NCBI RefSeq assembly: GCF_018131185.1
Contig: NZ_JAFCJE010000005.1
Location: 62,001 to 126,000, forward strand
Direction of reading: 5' to 3'
Source of the DNA: Bradyrhizobium diazoefficiens
Lineage (GTDB): Bacteria > Pseudomonadota > Alphaproteobacteria > Rhizobiales > Xanthobacteraceae
DNA length: 64,000 bases
Part shown: positions 9,526 to 17,867 of the stretch, piece by piece
How positions within the stretch are numbered: the stretch's first letter is position 1
Layout: each line of letters opens with the position of its first letter
The notes under the pieces: model-generated
Told to the model about the DNA's origin: nothing
Seen by the model: only the letters and a program-made list of their open reading frames with translations
Database searches by the model: none
Made by a program: the position numbers and the translations under genes

Positions 9526-11085
9526 TCATTTCAGTCCCGCGCGCCGCAATCCCTCGAGATAATGCGCACGATCCTCGTCCCGCAGCATCGGCAGCTCGCG
9601 CGTGATCCAGGCGAGCGAGACCGCGGGTTGCGCGCGGCGCAGGCCATCGAGGGCGGAAGCCGCGAGCGCCGTATCGCCTGACATCCCGGCGGCGGCGGTC
9701 AGCACGCGATGTGCCCCGACGAAATCGCCGCGTTGCCGCAGCGACTCCCGCGCCATCTGCACGGCCCCCCCGTAGTCGCGGCCGATGAACCGGGCATAGG
9801 CCGCAATCCCGCAATAGATCGCCGCGAGCGGGTCGCGCGGGCTGAGCCGCAGCGCGCGGCGCGCAGCAGCATCGCCATCCTGCCATCGTCCGGCATAACA
9901 AAGCGTCACGCCATAGAATGCGTGCGCCATTGCAAAATTCGGATTGAGCTGCAGCGCCAGTTCGAACTCCGCCAGCGCGTCGTCGAAGCGCCGGCGGAAC
10001 AGATAGGTGTAGGCGAGGCCGTGATGGGCAAAGGCATCCTCGCGATCGGCCTCCACCGCCGCGAGCGCCGCGCGTTCGGCGATCGGCACCGTCGCGGCCA
10101 TGTCGGCCCAGCCCATATGCGCACCGAAGATATGGCTGGTCGCGAGCAGGCCCAGCGCCTTGCCATAGGCCGGATCGATCGCGATGGCTTTTTCGAGCAG
10201 CTCTTGCGCGGCGGCATTGTCCTCGCGCGTGCTGCGCCAATGATGCGACAAGGCGCGCATCACGAGGTCCCAGGCGTCCAGGCTGCCCGGCGGCTTCTGC
10301 TGAGCGCGAAAGTTTTCGGCGGCATAGAGCTGAGGCTCGATCGCGGCGACGATCGCCTCGGTGATTTCGTCCTGCACGGCGAAGATGTCGGCGAGCTCGC
10401 GATCATAGCGCTCGGCCCAGAGATGGCTGCCGGTCGAGACATCGTTGAGCTGGGCCGAGATGCGCACGCGATCGCCGCTCCGCCGCACGCTGCCTTCGAC
10501 CACGTAGCGTACCCCGAGCTCGCGCGCCACCTCGCGGATGTGCACGGCGCGACCCTTGTAGACGAAGGAGGAGTTCCGCGCGACGACGAAGAACCAGCGC
10601 AGCTTCGACAGCGCGGTGATGATATCTTCGCTGATGCCGTCGGAAAAATAATCCTGCTCGGCCTCGCCGCTCATGTTGGTGAAGGGCAGCACGGCGATCG
10701 CGGGCCGCTCGGGAAGCGCGAGTGCCGCGCGCGACGCCCATGCGGTGCGGCCGTGCTCCGGGGCGAGCTCGCCCCCCTTGGCCTCGACGTCGCCGACGAA
10801 ACGAAAACCCTTGCGGGCGATGGTGCGGATCAGTGCCTGACTCGCGCCACTGTCGCCGATCGCCTTGCGCGCGGCGTTGATCCGGCTGGTCAGGGTGGAT
10901 TCGGAGACGCTGCGGCCGTGCCAGATCTTGTCGATCAACTCGTCCTTGCTGACCACCCGGTCGCGGTTCTGCATGAGGTGGACGACGAGATCGAAAACCT
11001 GCGGCTCCACGGCAACGGGAACCTGCTCGCGGCTCAGCTCGCGCAGGTCGGTATCGAGAAGATGGTCCCTGAACAGAAACTGCAC
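9526..11085 (-). CDS. Winged-helix transcriptional regulator with TolB-like and TPR regions
   Basis: 519 residues. Residues about 1-100 form an OmpR/CadC-type winged helix (FDLVVHLMQNRDRVVSKDELI, SRINAARKAIGD, TIARKGFRFVGDV). The next part (about 128-270) carries the conserved FTNMSGEAEQDYFSDGISE and YVVEGSVRRSGDRVRI segments typical of the TolB-like domain linked to such regulators and to class III cyclases. The C-terminal half is TPR-like (HGLAYTYLFRRRFDDALAEF, HAFYGVTLCYAGRWQDGDAA). Unlike CadC there is no membrane helix between the domains, so it should be cytoplasmic. Targets unknown; it is divergent from the lyase gene across 467 bp, so that gene is one possible target. Confidence 0.83.
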   Translation of the reverse strand: MQFLFRDHLLDTDLRELSREQVPVAVEPQVFDLVVHLMQNRDRVVSKDELIDKIWHGRSVSESTLTSRINAARKAIGDSGASQALIRTIARKGFRFVGDVEAKGGELAPEHGRTAWASRAALALPERPAIAVLPFTNMSGEAEQDYFSDGISEDIITALSKLRWFFVVARNSSFVYKGRAVHIREVARELGVRYVVEGSVRRSGDRVRISAQLNDVSTGSHLWAERYDRELADIFAVQDEITEAIVAAIEPQLYAAENFRAQQKPPGSLDAWDLVMRALSHHWRSTREDNAAAQELLEKAIAIDPAYGKALGLLATSHIFGAHMGWADMAATVPIAERAALAAVEADREDAFAHHGLAYTYLFRRRFDDALAEFELALQLNPNFAMAHAFYGVTLCYAGRWQDGDAAARRALRLSPRDPLAAIYCGIAAYARFIGRDYGGAVQMARESLRQRGDFVGAHRVLTAAAGMSGDTALAASALDGLRRAQPAVSLAWITRELPMLRDEDRAHYLEGLRRAGLK

Positions 11086-11552
11086 GTCGAAAACTCAGGC
11101 TTCGTTACGAAATCGGACAGGCAGAATGACAAAAAGTGAAAAATTGGGTTGAAAACTGTGAGTCTGCCGAAGGTCATGATTGGTTCACCGCCATCGAAAG
11201 ATGGCTGTCATGTCGTTTTCGGGGCGCGAATACAATCGCGGCCAGAATGTTGCGGGCCGATTGCCAATGGGATCATGTTCGCTCATCCAGCTCCGTCATC
11301 CTGAGGCGCCCGGAGCCTTGCGGCGCAATTGCGCCGCTGGGCGGAGGCCTCGAAGGATGGACGGCTCGGCTCCAGCGCGGCCGCTCGTCCTTCCGGGCTC
11401 ACCACGAGACGCGTTGCATCCCATGTGAGAGCGTGAGGTGTCGTCATAATGCCGTCGCGCGGCAGATGTGGTGATCGGCGAATGTCCTTTGCCGAGCTGC
11501 GCCGACTGCGTAAGCTGTCGCGCACACCAACATCAACCACGAAGAAACGCCC
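11086..11552. other. 467-bp divergent intergenic region
   Basis: Lies between the winged-helix/TPR regulator and the PcaB-like gene, so it should contain both promoters. It holds a palindromic repeat at 11293-11364 (listed separately). The rest shows no convincing gene: short frames lack ribosome binding sites and good codon use. An AT-richer stretch just upstream of the regulator (11105-11160) is the likeliest place for its promoter. Confidence 0.5.
11293..11364. repeat. Palindromic intergenic repeat (CATCCTGAGG/CCTCGAAGGATG type)
   Basis: The arms CCGTCATCCTGAGGCGCC and GGAGGCCTCGAAGGATGGACGG are imperfect reverse complements, with a smaller CGGCGCAATTGCGCCG palindrome between them. A related right-hand fragment continues to about 11405. 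This is a different family from the GGAATGACG elements; such repeats are common in Rhizobiales intergenic DNA. Confidence 0.65.
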
Positions 11553-12914
11553 ATGCCCGCCTTTGCCGCTTCCACCACCGTGCTCGATTCCATGCTGTTC
11601 CGCGACGCCTTCGGCACGCCGGAGATGCGGGAGGTGTTCTCCGACCTTGCGCTGGTGGCGCGCTATGCCGAGGTCGAGGTGGCGCTGGCCAAGGCGGAGG
11701 CGAAATGTGGCGTGATCCCGCAGCAGGCTGCCGATCAGATCGCTGCGCGGACTGACGTTGCCGCGCTCGATTTCGAGCTGTTGCGGCAGGAGACCGACAT
11801 CGTCGGCTATCCGATCCTCCCGCTGGTGCACCAGATGGTGAAACAATGCGGCGAGGCCGGCCGCTACGTGCATTGGGGCGCGACCACGCAGGACATCATG
11901 GATACCGCCGTGGTGCTGCAGCTCCGCGCCGCGCTGGAGATCGTCGCGCGCGACATCGACGAGCTTCGCCGCGTCCTGGCGAGCCTCTCGAAACGCCATC
12001 GCGACACGCCGATGGCGGGCCGCACCCATCTCCAGCAGGCGCTGCCGGTGACCTTCGGCTACAAGACTGCAATCTGGCTCGCCATGTTCGATCGCCATGC
12101 CGAGCGGCTGGCGCAGCTGAAGCCGCGCGTCCTGGTCGGCCAGTTCGCCGGTGCCGCGGGCACGCTGGCCTCGCTGGGCGACAAGGGCTTCGAGGTGCAG
12201 GAGGCGCTCTGCGCCGAGCTGAAGCTCGGCGTTCCCGCCTCGACCTGGCACGTCGCGCGCGACGGCTTTGCCGAGGCCGTGAACTTCCTCGCGCTCGTCA
12301 CCGGCTCGCTCGGCAAGATCGCGCTCGACATCATGATCATGGCCTCGACCGAGTTCGCCGAAGTCTACGAGCCTTTCGTCAAGGGACGCGGCGCCTCCTC
12401 GACCATGCCGCAGAAGCGCAACCCGATCTCGTCGGAACTGATGCTGGCGGCCTCCAAGGCGGTACGCCAGCACGCCGGCCTGATGCTCGATGCCATGGTG
12501 CAGGATTTCGAGCGCGCCACGGGTCCCTGGCACGCCGAATGGATGGCGATCCCCGAGAGCTTCGTGCTGACCGCCGGCGCGCTGCACCAGGCGAAGTTTG
12601 CGCTCGCAGGTCTCATCGTCGATGAGGCGAAGATGAACGACAATCTCGCCATCAGCCGTGGCCTGATCGTGGCCGAAGCGGTCATGATGGGGCTCGCGCC
12701 GCAACTCGGCCGGCAAGAGGCACATGACGTGGTCTATGACGCCTGCCGTCGGGCCAACGACGAGGGAATGAGCCTGGCCGATGCGCTGTCAGGGGACACG
12801 CGGATCACGAGCCGCATCGATCGCGCCACAATCGAGGCGCTCACCTCACCGAAAAATTACCTCGGGCTTGCGCCTGCCATGGTTGACCGGGTGCTGAAAT
12901 CGGCAACGCGTTGA
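11553..12914 (+). CDS. Class II fumarase/aspartase-superfamily lyase, PcaB/adenylosuccinate lyase-like
   Basis: 453 residues. The signature loop GASSTMPQKRNP is at about residues 275-286, with the second conserved region HWGATTQDIMDTA (about 109-121) and AGRTHLQQALPVTFGYK (about 154). These residues build the active site for anti-elimination or cycloisomerisation of succinyl-type substrates. The overall pattern is closest to 3-carboxy-cis,cis-muconate cycloisomerase (protocatechuate pathway), but no other pca gene lies nearby, and PurB is normally a different subfamily. The assignment therefore stops at the family. It is followed after 113 bp by an aminopeptidase. Confidence 0.8.
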   Translation: MPAFAASTTVLDSMLFRDAFGTPEMREVFSDLALVARYAEVEVALAKAEAKCGVIPQQAADQIAARTDVAALDFELLRQETDIVGYPILPLVHQMVKQCGEAGRYVHWGATTQDIMDTAVVLQLRAALEIVARDIDELRRVLASLSKRHRDTPMAGRTHLQQALPVTFGYKTAIWLAMFDRHAERLAQLKPRVLVGQFAGAAGTLASLGDKGFEVQEALCAELKLGVPASTWHVARDGFAEAVNFLALVTGSLGKIALDIMIMASTEFAEVYEPFVKGRGASSTMPQKRNPISSELMLAASKAVRQHAGLMLDAMVQDFERATGPWHAEWMAIPESFVLTAGALHQAKFALAGLIVDEAKMNDNLAISRGLIVAEAVMMGLAPQLGRQEAHDVVYDACRRANDEGMSLADALSGDTRITSRIDRATIEALTSPKNYLGLAPAMVDRVLKSATR

Positions 12915-13027
12915 AAACCAAAATGCGCGAAACTGCGTATCTTCTCGACGTCGCAAGGTGCTCGCGTACTTGCGCCCCACGATGCTAGACTTAGATTGAA
13001 CGAGAGATTTTCGGCAGAGGGACTCGC

Positions 13028-14284
13028 ATGACTGATCACCGCAATTCCGCTACCACCATCGATCCCGCCAAACTCGACCGGCTGGCCGAGGTGGCGGTGA
13101 AGGTGGGCCTGGGCTTGCGGCCGGGGCAGGATCTTCTTTTGACCGCGCCTGCGATCGCGCTGCCGCTGGTGCGGCGGATCGCGGTGCATGCTTACAAGGC
13201 CGGCGCCGGCATTGTGACGCCGATCCTGTCGGACGAGGAGATGACGCTGGCGCGCTACCGCCATGGCCACGACAGCAGTTTCGATCGTGCCGCCGGCTGG
13301 CTGTACGAGGGCATGGCCAAGGCGTTCTCGGACAACACCGCGCGGCTCGCAATCGTCGGCGACAATCCGATGCTGTTGTCCGGCGAGGATCCGTCGAAAG
13401 TGGCGCGCGCCAGCAAGGCCAATTCGATGGCCTATCAGCCCGCACTGGAAAAGATCGTCAATTTCGACACCAACTGGAACATCATCGCCTATCCAAGCCC
13501 GTCCTGGGCCAGGCAGGTGTTTCCCAATGACCCCGAGGACGTCGCGATCGGCAAGCTCGCCGATGCGATCTTCGCGGCCTCGCGCGTCGACCGCGAGGAC
13601 GCGATGGGCAATTGGGCGAGCCACAATGCGGTGCTGCGCGAGCGTACCAACTGGCTGAATGGCCAGCGTTTCCGCGCACTGCAGTATTCGGGGCCGGGTA
13701 CCGACCTGACCATCGGCCTTGCCGACGGCCACGAATGGGAGGGCGGCGCCTCGCTGTCCAAGAACGGCATCAGCTGCAACGCCAACATCCCGACCGAAGA
13801 GGTGTTCACCACGCCGCATTGCCGCCGGGTCTACGGCCATGTCGTGAGTTCGAAGCCGCTGTCCTATCAGGGCACGCTGATCGACAACATCGCCGTGCGC
13901 TTCGAGGACGGCAAGATCGTGGACGCGAAGGCCTCGCGCGGCGCGGAAGTGCTGAACAAGGTGCTCGACACCGACGAGGGCGCACGCCGTCTCGGCGAAG
14001 TGGCTCTGGTGCCGCATTCATCGCCGATCTCGCAGAGCGGGTTGTTGTTCTACAACACGCTGTTCGACGAGAATGCGGCGTCTCACATCGCGCTCGGCCA
14101 GTGCTATTCGAAATGCTTCGTCAACGGCGCGCAGCTCACCCCGCAGCAGATCGCGGCGCAAGGCGGCAACCAGAGCCTGATCCATATCGACTGGATGATC
14201 GGTTCGGCCGAGACGGATATCGACGGCATTTTGCCCGATGGCAGCAAGGTGCCGGTATTCCGCAAGGGCGAGTGGGTGAAGTAG
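13028..14284 (+). CDS. M29-family metallo-aminopeptidase
   Basis: 418 residues, preceded by GAGGGA 7-12 bases from the ATG. It matches the thermophilic/AmpS aminopeptidase family M29, cytoplasmic enzymes with two metal ions that remove N-terminal residues from peptides. Expected ligand-bearing segments are visible: NIPTEEVFTTPH (Glu), RLGEVALVPHSSPI (Glu), AASHIALGQCYSKC (His) and SLIHIDWMIGS (His, Asp), the order found in the family. Length is as expected (about 410-420). It may form a two-gene unit with the preceding lyase, though the 113-bp gap leaves room for its own promoter. Confidence 0.87.
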   Translation: MTDHRNSATTIDPAKLDRLAEVAVKVGLGLRPGQDLLLTAPAIALPLVRRIAVHAYKAGAGIVTPILSDEEMTLARYRHGHDSSFDRAAGWLYEGMAKAFSDNTARLAIVGDNPMLLSGEDPSKVARASKANSMAYQPALEKIVNFDTNWNIIAYPSPSWARQVFPNDPEDVAIGKLADAIFAASRVDREDAMGNWASHNAVLRERTNWLNGQRFRALQYSGPGTDLTIGLADGHEWEGGASLSKNGISCNANIPTEEVFTTPHCRRVYGHVVSSKPLSYQGTLIDNIAVRFEDGKIVDAKASRGAEVLNKVLDTDEGARRLGEVALVPHSSPISQSGLLFYNTLFDENAASHIALGQCYSKCFVNGAQLTPQQIAAQGGNQSLIHIDWMIGSAETDIDGILPDGSKVPVFRKGEWVK

Positions 14285-14675
14285 CGCGCGTACCTTTCTT
14301 CTGGGAGACGTGAGCGCCGCGCGTCATATTTTCTGTGGTCGATTCTCCGGCCATAGTTGTTGCGCCGTTCCTTGAAGAGGTCCCGTCCTCATCCGGGCAG
14401 CGTTGAGCGCGCGGCCGGAGCGACTAGCAGAGGCTCGAGCGTCGAGGCATAGGCATCGTCCGTGCCTTCGCGCGTTTTGTCGCACCCGGGAAGACGACCG
14501 GGGCATGTCCGCGGATTTGCAAGGGAATTGCGACGTTAACCGTGAGCACGTTTCGCATCCGGCTGATTCTCGAAGTCGATGTAAGAAAGAATTAAAAACG
14601 GATGACTAGCGTCCCAATATCTTTCGAAGCAATCCCGGCCCGGATCGGCCGCAAATATCATTTCCGAGGAAGCAG
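14285..14675. other. 391-bp intergenic region without a visible gene
   Basis: Separates the aminopeptidase from the cupin gene. Possible short frames here lack a ribosome binding site. The final 100 bases are AT-richer (around 14575-14600, with AAAGAATTAAAAACGG), a plausible promoter zone for the cupin gene, which has GAGGAAG just before its ATG. I see no repeat or terminator of note. Confidence 0.45.
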
Positions 14676-15131
14676 ATGTCGCGCGCATTGATTGAAGTCG
14701 GTAGTTGCAATGTGGATCTCGAGCTGCGGCCGATCGAGCCGTCCTGGGTCATCGAGGGTAATCCGGTATCGCGCTCACGCGTCCTGTCGACCAGCGCCGA
14801 CGGCACGGCCCAGACCATCATCTGGCAGTGCACCGAAGGACGTTTCAACTGGTACTACGATATCGACGAGACGATCATGATCATGGAAGGTTCGATCGTG
14901 CTCGAAAGCGACGGCATGCCGCCGAAGCGCTATGGCCCCGGCGATGTCATCTTCTTCCGCGACGGCGCGCATGCCAAATGGCATGTCGAAGGCCACGTCA
15001 AGAAGATCGCCTTCTGCCGCAAGACCAATCCCGTGATGATCGGTTTCCTGATCCGCGTCGTCAACAAGCTCAAGAAGATTTTCGCTTTCGGCGGCGAGCG
15101 CCGTCCGGCTTCGCTGATGGGTGCCGGCTAG
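14676..15131 (+). CDS. Cupin-domain protein (DUF861-like)
   Basis: 151 residues with a small beta-barrel of the cupin superfamily. GRFNWYYDIDETIMIMEGSI matches the (S)-ureidoglycine aminohydrolase-like/DUF861 cupins (WxxxEF... D-E...EG), and YGPGDVIFFRDGAHAKWHV is the second cupin motif. A basic C-terminal extension (FLIRVVNKLKKIF) is unusual and partly hydrophobic, which could attach the protein to the membrane face. Substrate and metal unknown. It ends 44 bp before a strong bidirectional terminator hairpin and converges with the amidohydrolase gene. Confidence 0.78.
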   Translation: MSRALIEVGSCNVDLELRPIEPSWVIEGNPVSRSRVLSTSADGTAQTIIWQCTEGRFNWYYDIDETIMIMEGSIVLESDGMPPKRYGPGDVIFFRDGAHAKWHVEGHVKKIAFCRKTNPVMIGFLIRVVNKLKKIFAFGGERRPASLMGAG

Positions 15132-15174
15132 AGTTCCAATCAGGTTTCAAGGACGCTTCCCAGCGGCTACGACG

Positions 15175-15209
15175 GAAGAGGGGTCGGGATAACATCCCGG
15201 CCCCTCTTC
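15175..15209. terminator. Bidirectional intrinsic terminator between convergent genes
   Basis: A 16-bp near-perfect stem (GAAGAGGGGTCGGGAT paired with ATCCCGGCCCCTCTTC) with a 3-base AAC loop lies between the cupin gene end (15131) and the amidohydrolase gene end (15213). The U-tract is weak on both strands, but position and stem strength fit a shared terminator. Confidence 0.75.
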
Positions 15210-15212
15210 TCG

Positions 15213-16271
15213 TCATGACGGCAATTCGAGCCGATAGACGTCGATCGCGGTCTGCGAGAACAGCGCCGTCTTCTCGGCCTCGCTCAGGGGCGATGCGATG
15301 CGCTTGAAGGCGTTGAAGATCACCTGGTAGCTGCACTGGCCCTTGTCCGGGGGGAAATTGCTCTCGAACATTGCGCGCTTGGGTCCGAACGCCTCGATGC
15401 AGGTTTCGATATAGGGCCGCCAGGCCGCGGCAAGCTCCTCGGATGACGGCGGCCTCTCGCGCAGATGGAAGTCGTAGCCGAGCAGGCACATGGCGAGGCC
15501 GCCGAGCTTCACCACCACGTTCTCGCATTTTGCGATTTCCCGGATCGAAGCGCGCCATTGCGGAAAAACCTCCTCGCGCCGTCCTGCAAAGCGGCCGACA
15601 CCGGCGGGGCCGCCGCAGTGGTCGAGCACGATCCTGGTGTCGGGGAAGGCGCGGGCCAGTTCGGTCAGTTCGCCGATCTGCGGGTGGAACAGCCAGGCAT
15701 CGAAGCTGAGGTTCAGCGGCGCGAGGCAAGCAAAGCCTCGGCGGAAGGCTGGATCCTGCAACAGGCCTTTCGGCCTGTTGGCGTACATGCCGGCGACGAC
15801 GGGGTCCTGGTCCCAGGCCGAGGAATGCCTGATGCCGCGGAAGCGGCCGTTGCCGGCCGCGATCTCGGCTTCCAGCACCCCCTTGGCGGCGTCGCCGAGC
15901 AACAGATTGGCGTGGCTGACGATGCCGGCACAGATCGCCGCTTTGCCGTAAGCGCCGCTCGCGCTCATCGCGGCGACGCCGTTGGCGAACTCGACCTCGC
16001 CGACCGGCCGGAACGCCTCCGGCCCATGCGCGCGGTACATCGAGCGGCAGTCGACATAGACCGTGGCGATGACGTTGTGGCCGCTCGCGATGTCCGCGGC
16101 CATCTCCTCGATCAGATAACGGTGCCCGCGATTCCAGAGATGGTGATGGGGATCGACGATCGGCCGCGCCGGATCGATGATCTCCTCCTGGTGCAGCGCG
16201 AGCCAGTCCTCGCGCGGCTCGACGAACAGCCCGCTCGTGTTGGCGGGCACTCCGCTTGCAGCCATCGGCAT
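15213..16271 (-). CDS. COG3618 amidohydrolase-2 family metal-dependent hydrolase
   Basis: 352 residues forming the TIM-barrel fold of lactonase-like amidohydrolases (2-pyrone-4,6-dicarboxylate lactonase, fuconolactonase relatives). The N-terminal metal motif is IVDPHHHLWN (residues about 38-47); LDHCGGPAG supplies a later conserved His. The C-terminal segment reads FESNFPPDKG, where many relatives have SDWP with the catalytic Asp; Asn here marks a subgroup and may change the mechanism. Likely cytoplasmic. Two other amidohydrolases at 53.5-55.7 kb are of a different (ACMSD-like) group. Substrate unknown. Confidence 0.8.
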   Translation of the reverse strand: MPMAASGVPANTSGLFVEPREDWLALHQEEIIDPARPIVDPHHHLWNRGHRYLIEEMAADIASGHNVIATVYVDCRSMYRAHGPEAFRPVGEVEFANGVAAMSASGAYGKAAICAGIVSHANLLLGDAAKGVLEAEIAAGNGRFRGIRHSSAWDQDPVVAGMYANRPKGLLQDPAFRRGFACLAPLNLSFDAWLFHPQIGELTELARAFPDTRIVLDHCGGPAGVGRFAGRREEVFPQWRASIREIAKCENVVVKLGGLAMCLLGYDFHLRERPPSSEELAAAWRPYIETCIEAFGPKRAMFESNFPPDKGQCSYQVIFNAFKRIASPLSEAEKTALFSQTAIDVYRLELPS

Positions 16272-16377
16272 TCGCTCCCTCCTTGTTCTTGTGGCGGGAG
16301 CCTAGCACTTCATCTCGACGCGCAGCAGCGCGCGCTATGCAACCGCGCCTATCGTCGTGAGCACAGCCGGGTCGTCG

Positions 16378-16899
16378 TCAGCCCTTGCGCCGCCTCGCTC
16401 TCACAGCCACCGTGAGCCGCCAGTCCGCAGCCGCGGCAGGCTTGACCTCGCCAAGCCAATGGAAGGAATCGCCGGTGATCTCGGTGAAGCTCCAGCGCGT
16501 CGATTCGCCCGCCTCGGTCGTGCCTTCCTGCACGATGTCATCGCCGCGCGGACGGCCGATCTGCTGGCGGAACAAGCTCCGGCCGGGGTCGAACCAGGAA
16601 ATCCGCCATCCCGCGATGGTCGGGTCATATACTCGAAACGTCGTGCCGTACCAATTGCCGGCGATCGGAAATTCCGGCGCGCCTGCAAGCCGGGGGATGA
16701 TCCAGACGTCCTGCACGGCGCGGCCCTGCAGCACCCAGCCGAAATGGATCTCGCCTGGCGCGGTATGCCTCGTTCCATCGGAGCCGTAAGCGGTGATCTC
16801 GGCATCCCAGTCCCCGACGAAGCGGCCGTAAAGTTGGAGCGCCGCCTCATGCTCGAGGTTTGGCCCGTCCGCGTGCAATAATCTTGCAAAGTCGGTCAT
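16378..16899 (-). CDS. Conserved hypothetical protein, beta-rich (lipocalin/DUF1579-like)
   Basis: 173 residues from the ATG at 16899, with AGGAG 6 bases upstream; the longer frame to 16929 is less likely. The sequence is rich in Trp/Phe/Tyr strands (GDWDAEITAYGSDG, GEIHFGWVLQGRAVQDVW, WRISWFDPG, FHWLGE), reminiscent of DUF1579/THAP4-like beta-barrels, which bind small hydrophobic ligands or heme. No signal peptide. It sits between two genes on the same strand with gaps of over 60 bp. The fold call is a weak inference; function unknown. Confidence 0.65.
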   Translation of the reverse strand: MTDFARLLHADGPNLEHEAALQLYGRFVGDWDAEITAYGSDGTRHTAPGEIHFGWVLQGRAVQDVWIIPRLAGAPEFPIAGNWYGTTFRVYDPTIAGWRISWFDPGRSLFRQQIGRPRGDDIVQEGTTEAGESTRWSFTEITGDSFHWLGEVKPAAAADWRLTVAVRARRRKG

Positions 16900-16963
16900 G
16901 TCGATCTCCTGTTGCGAGGAGACCAGCACGACCAGCCGCAGACGACTTGGAGAAAATTGCGCC

Positions 16964-17776
16964 TCAGACCCCGTCGAGGATGATCACCGTCGGCTTCGAC
17001 GGCAGTCCATCCCGCGACATCCGGAACGAGCGTTCGGTACGGCGGTCGATCTCGAAGTCCTGGCCGATCCGGCGCATGAAATCGTCGAGCGGCGTGGCGA
17101 AGCGGTGCATCGGTAGCACCACGGAGGAGCGCAGGCGCTTGGTGATCTCGGAGATGCCTCCCAACGACATGGTATAGGTGCCGTCGATCGGCACCATCAC
17201 GATGTCGAGCCGTCCGATCTGGGCGAAATGGCTGTCGTCGAGCTTGTGGTGGAGATGGCCGAGATGGCCGATGCAGAGGCCGGCGACCTCGAAGATGAAG
17301 ATCGAATTGCCGTCGCGGATCATGTCGGCGCCGGCATCATCACCGAAATAGCGGCGGATGTCGGTCGTGACGTTGCGGATGATGGTGTCTCCGACGCGGG
17401 TCGACACGATCGCGGGCTTGCCGTCCTCGCTCCAGCCATGCAGCACATGGGGAATACGCCTGTCCGGGAACAAGGTGTAGTGCGTGCTGTGGGCGCGGTT
17501 CATGGTGACGACGTCGGGCAGCCGGCCGACCTGATAGGCGCCGCTATAGTCGGTGGCGATACGCAAGCCGGCGGGCGTGTCGATGTAGTAGGTCGAATGG
17601 CCGGCGTAAGTGATCTCGACCTCGGCGGAGCCGGCGGCCTGCCGGAACGCGACCGGCATGGCCCGCGGCGCGGCATTGGCCATCGCCAGGCACTCGCTGC
17701 GCTGCGGTTGCTGGGCGAGAGCAGGGGTGAGGAATGCACCGAACAGAGCCAGAGCCGCCGAAACCAGTCGCCGCAT
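16964..17776 (-). CDS. Exported MBL-fold protein with altered metal motif
   Basis: 270 residues from ATG 17776; the frame is open to 17908, but a signal peptide (RLVSAALALFGAFLTPALAQ) begins here. The fold resembles UlaG-like metallo-beta-lactamase-superfamily proteins: ITYAGHSTYYIDTPAGLRIATDYSG at the N-terminus, CIGHLGHLHHKL in the middle and VVLPMHRFATPL near the end. The canonical HxHxDH metal motif after the first strand pair is replaced by MNRAHSTHYT (His 96 and His 99). Periplasmic hydrolase activity is therefore possible but uncertain. It lies 91 bp downstream of the ABC permease gene on the same strand. Confidence 0.78.
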   Translation of the reverse strand: MRRLVSAALALFGAFLTPALAQQPQRSECLAMANAAPRAMPVAFRQAAGSAEVEITYAGHSTYYIDTPAGLRIATDYSGAYQVGRLPDVVTMNRAHSTHYTLFPDRRIPHVLHGWSEDGKPAIVSTRVGDTIIRNVTTDIRRYFGDDAGADMIRDGNSIFIFEVAGLCIGHLGHLHHKLDDSHFAQIGRLDIVMVPIDGTYTMSLGGISEITKRLRSSVVLPMHRFATPLDDFMRRIGQDFEIDRRTERSFRMSRDGLPSKPTVIILDGV

Positions 17777-17867
17777 GTATCTGTCCCCGATGACTTCACG
17801 GCGAAGTCTAACGTGCAATGCAGCGCCTCGCCAATGGGCTGGGATCAACAGCGCGTCAGTGTCGCAC

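Noticed and set aside
9709..11139. 476-residue plus-strand frame opposite the winged-helix/TPR regulator
   Set aside because: Antisense shadow in high-GC DNA; the minus strand carries recognisable domains from end to end.
11283..12725. 480-residue minus-strand frame opposite the PcaB-like gene
   Set aside because: Antisense shadow; the plus strand has the fumarase-superfamily signature and family length.
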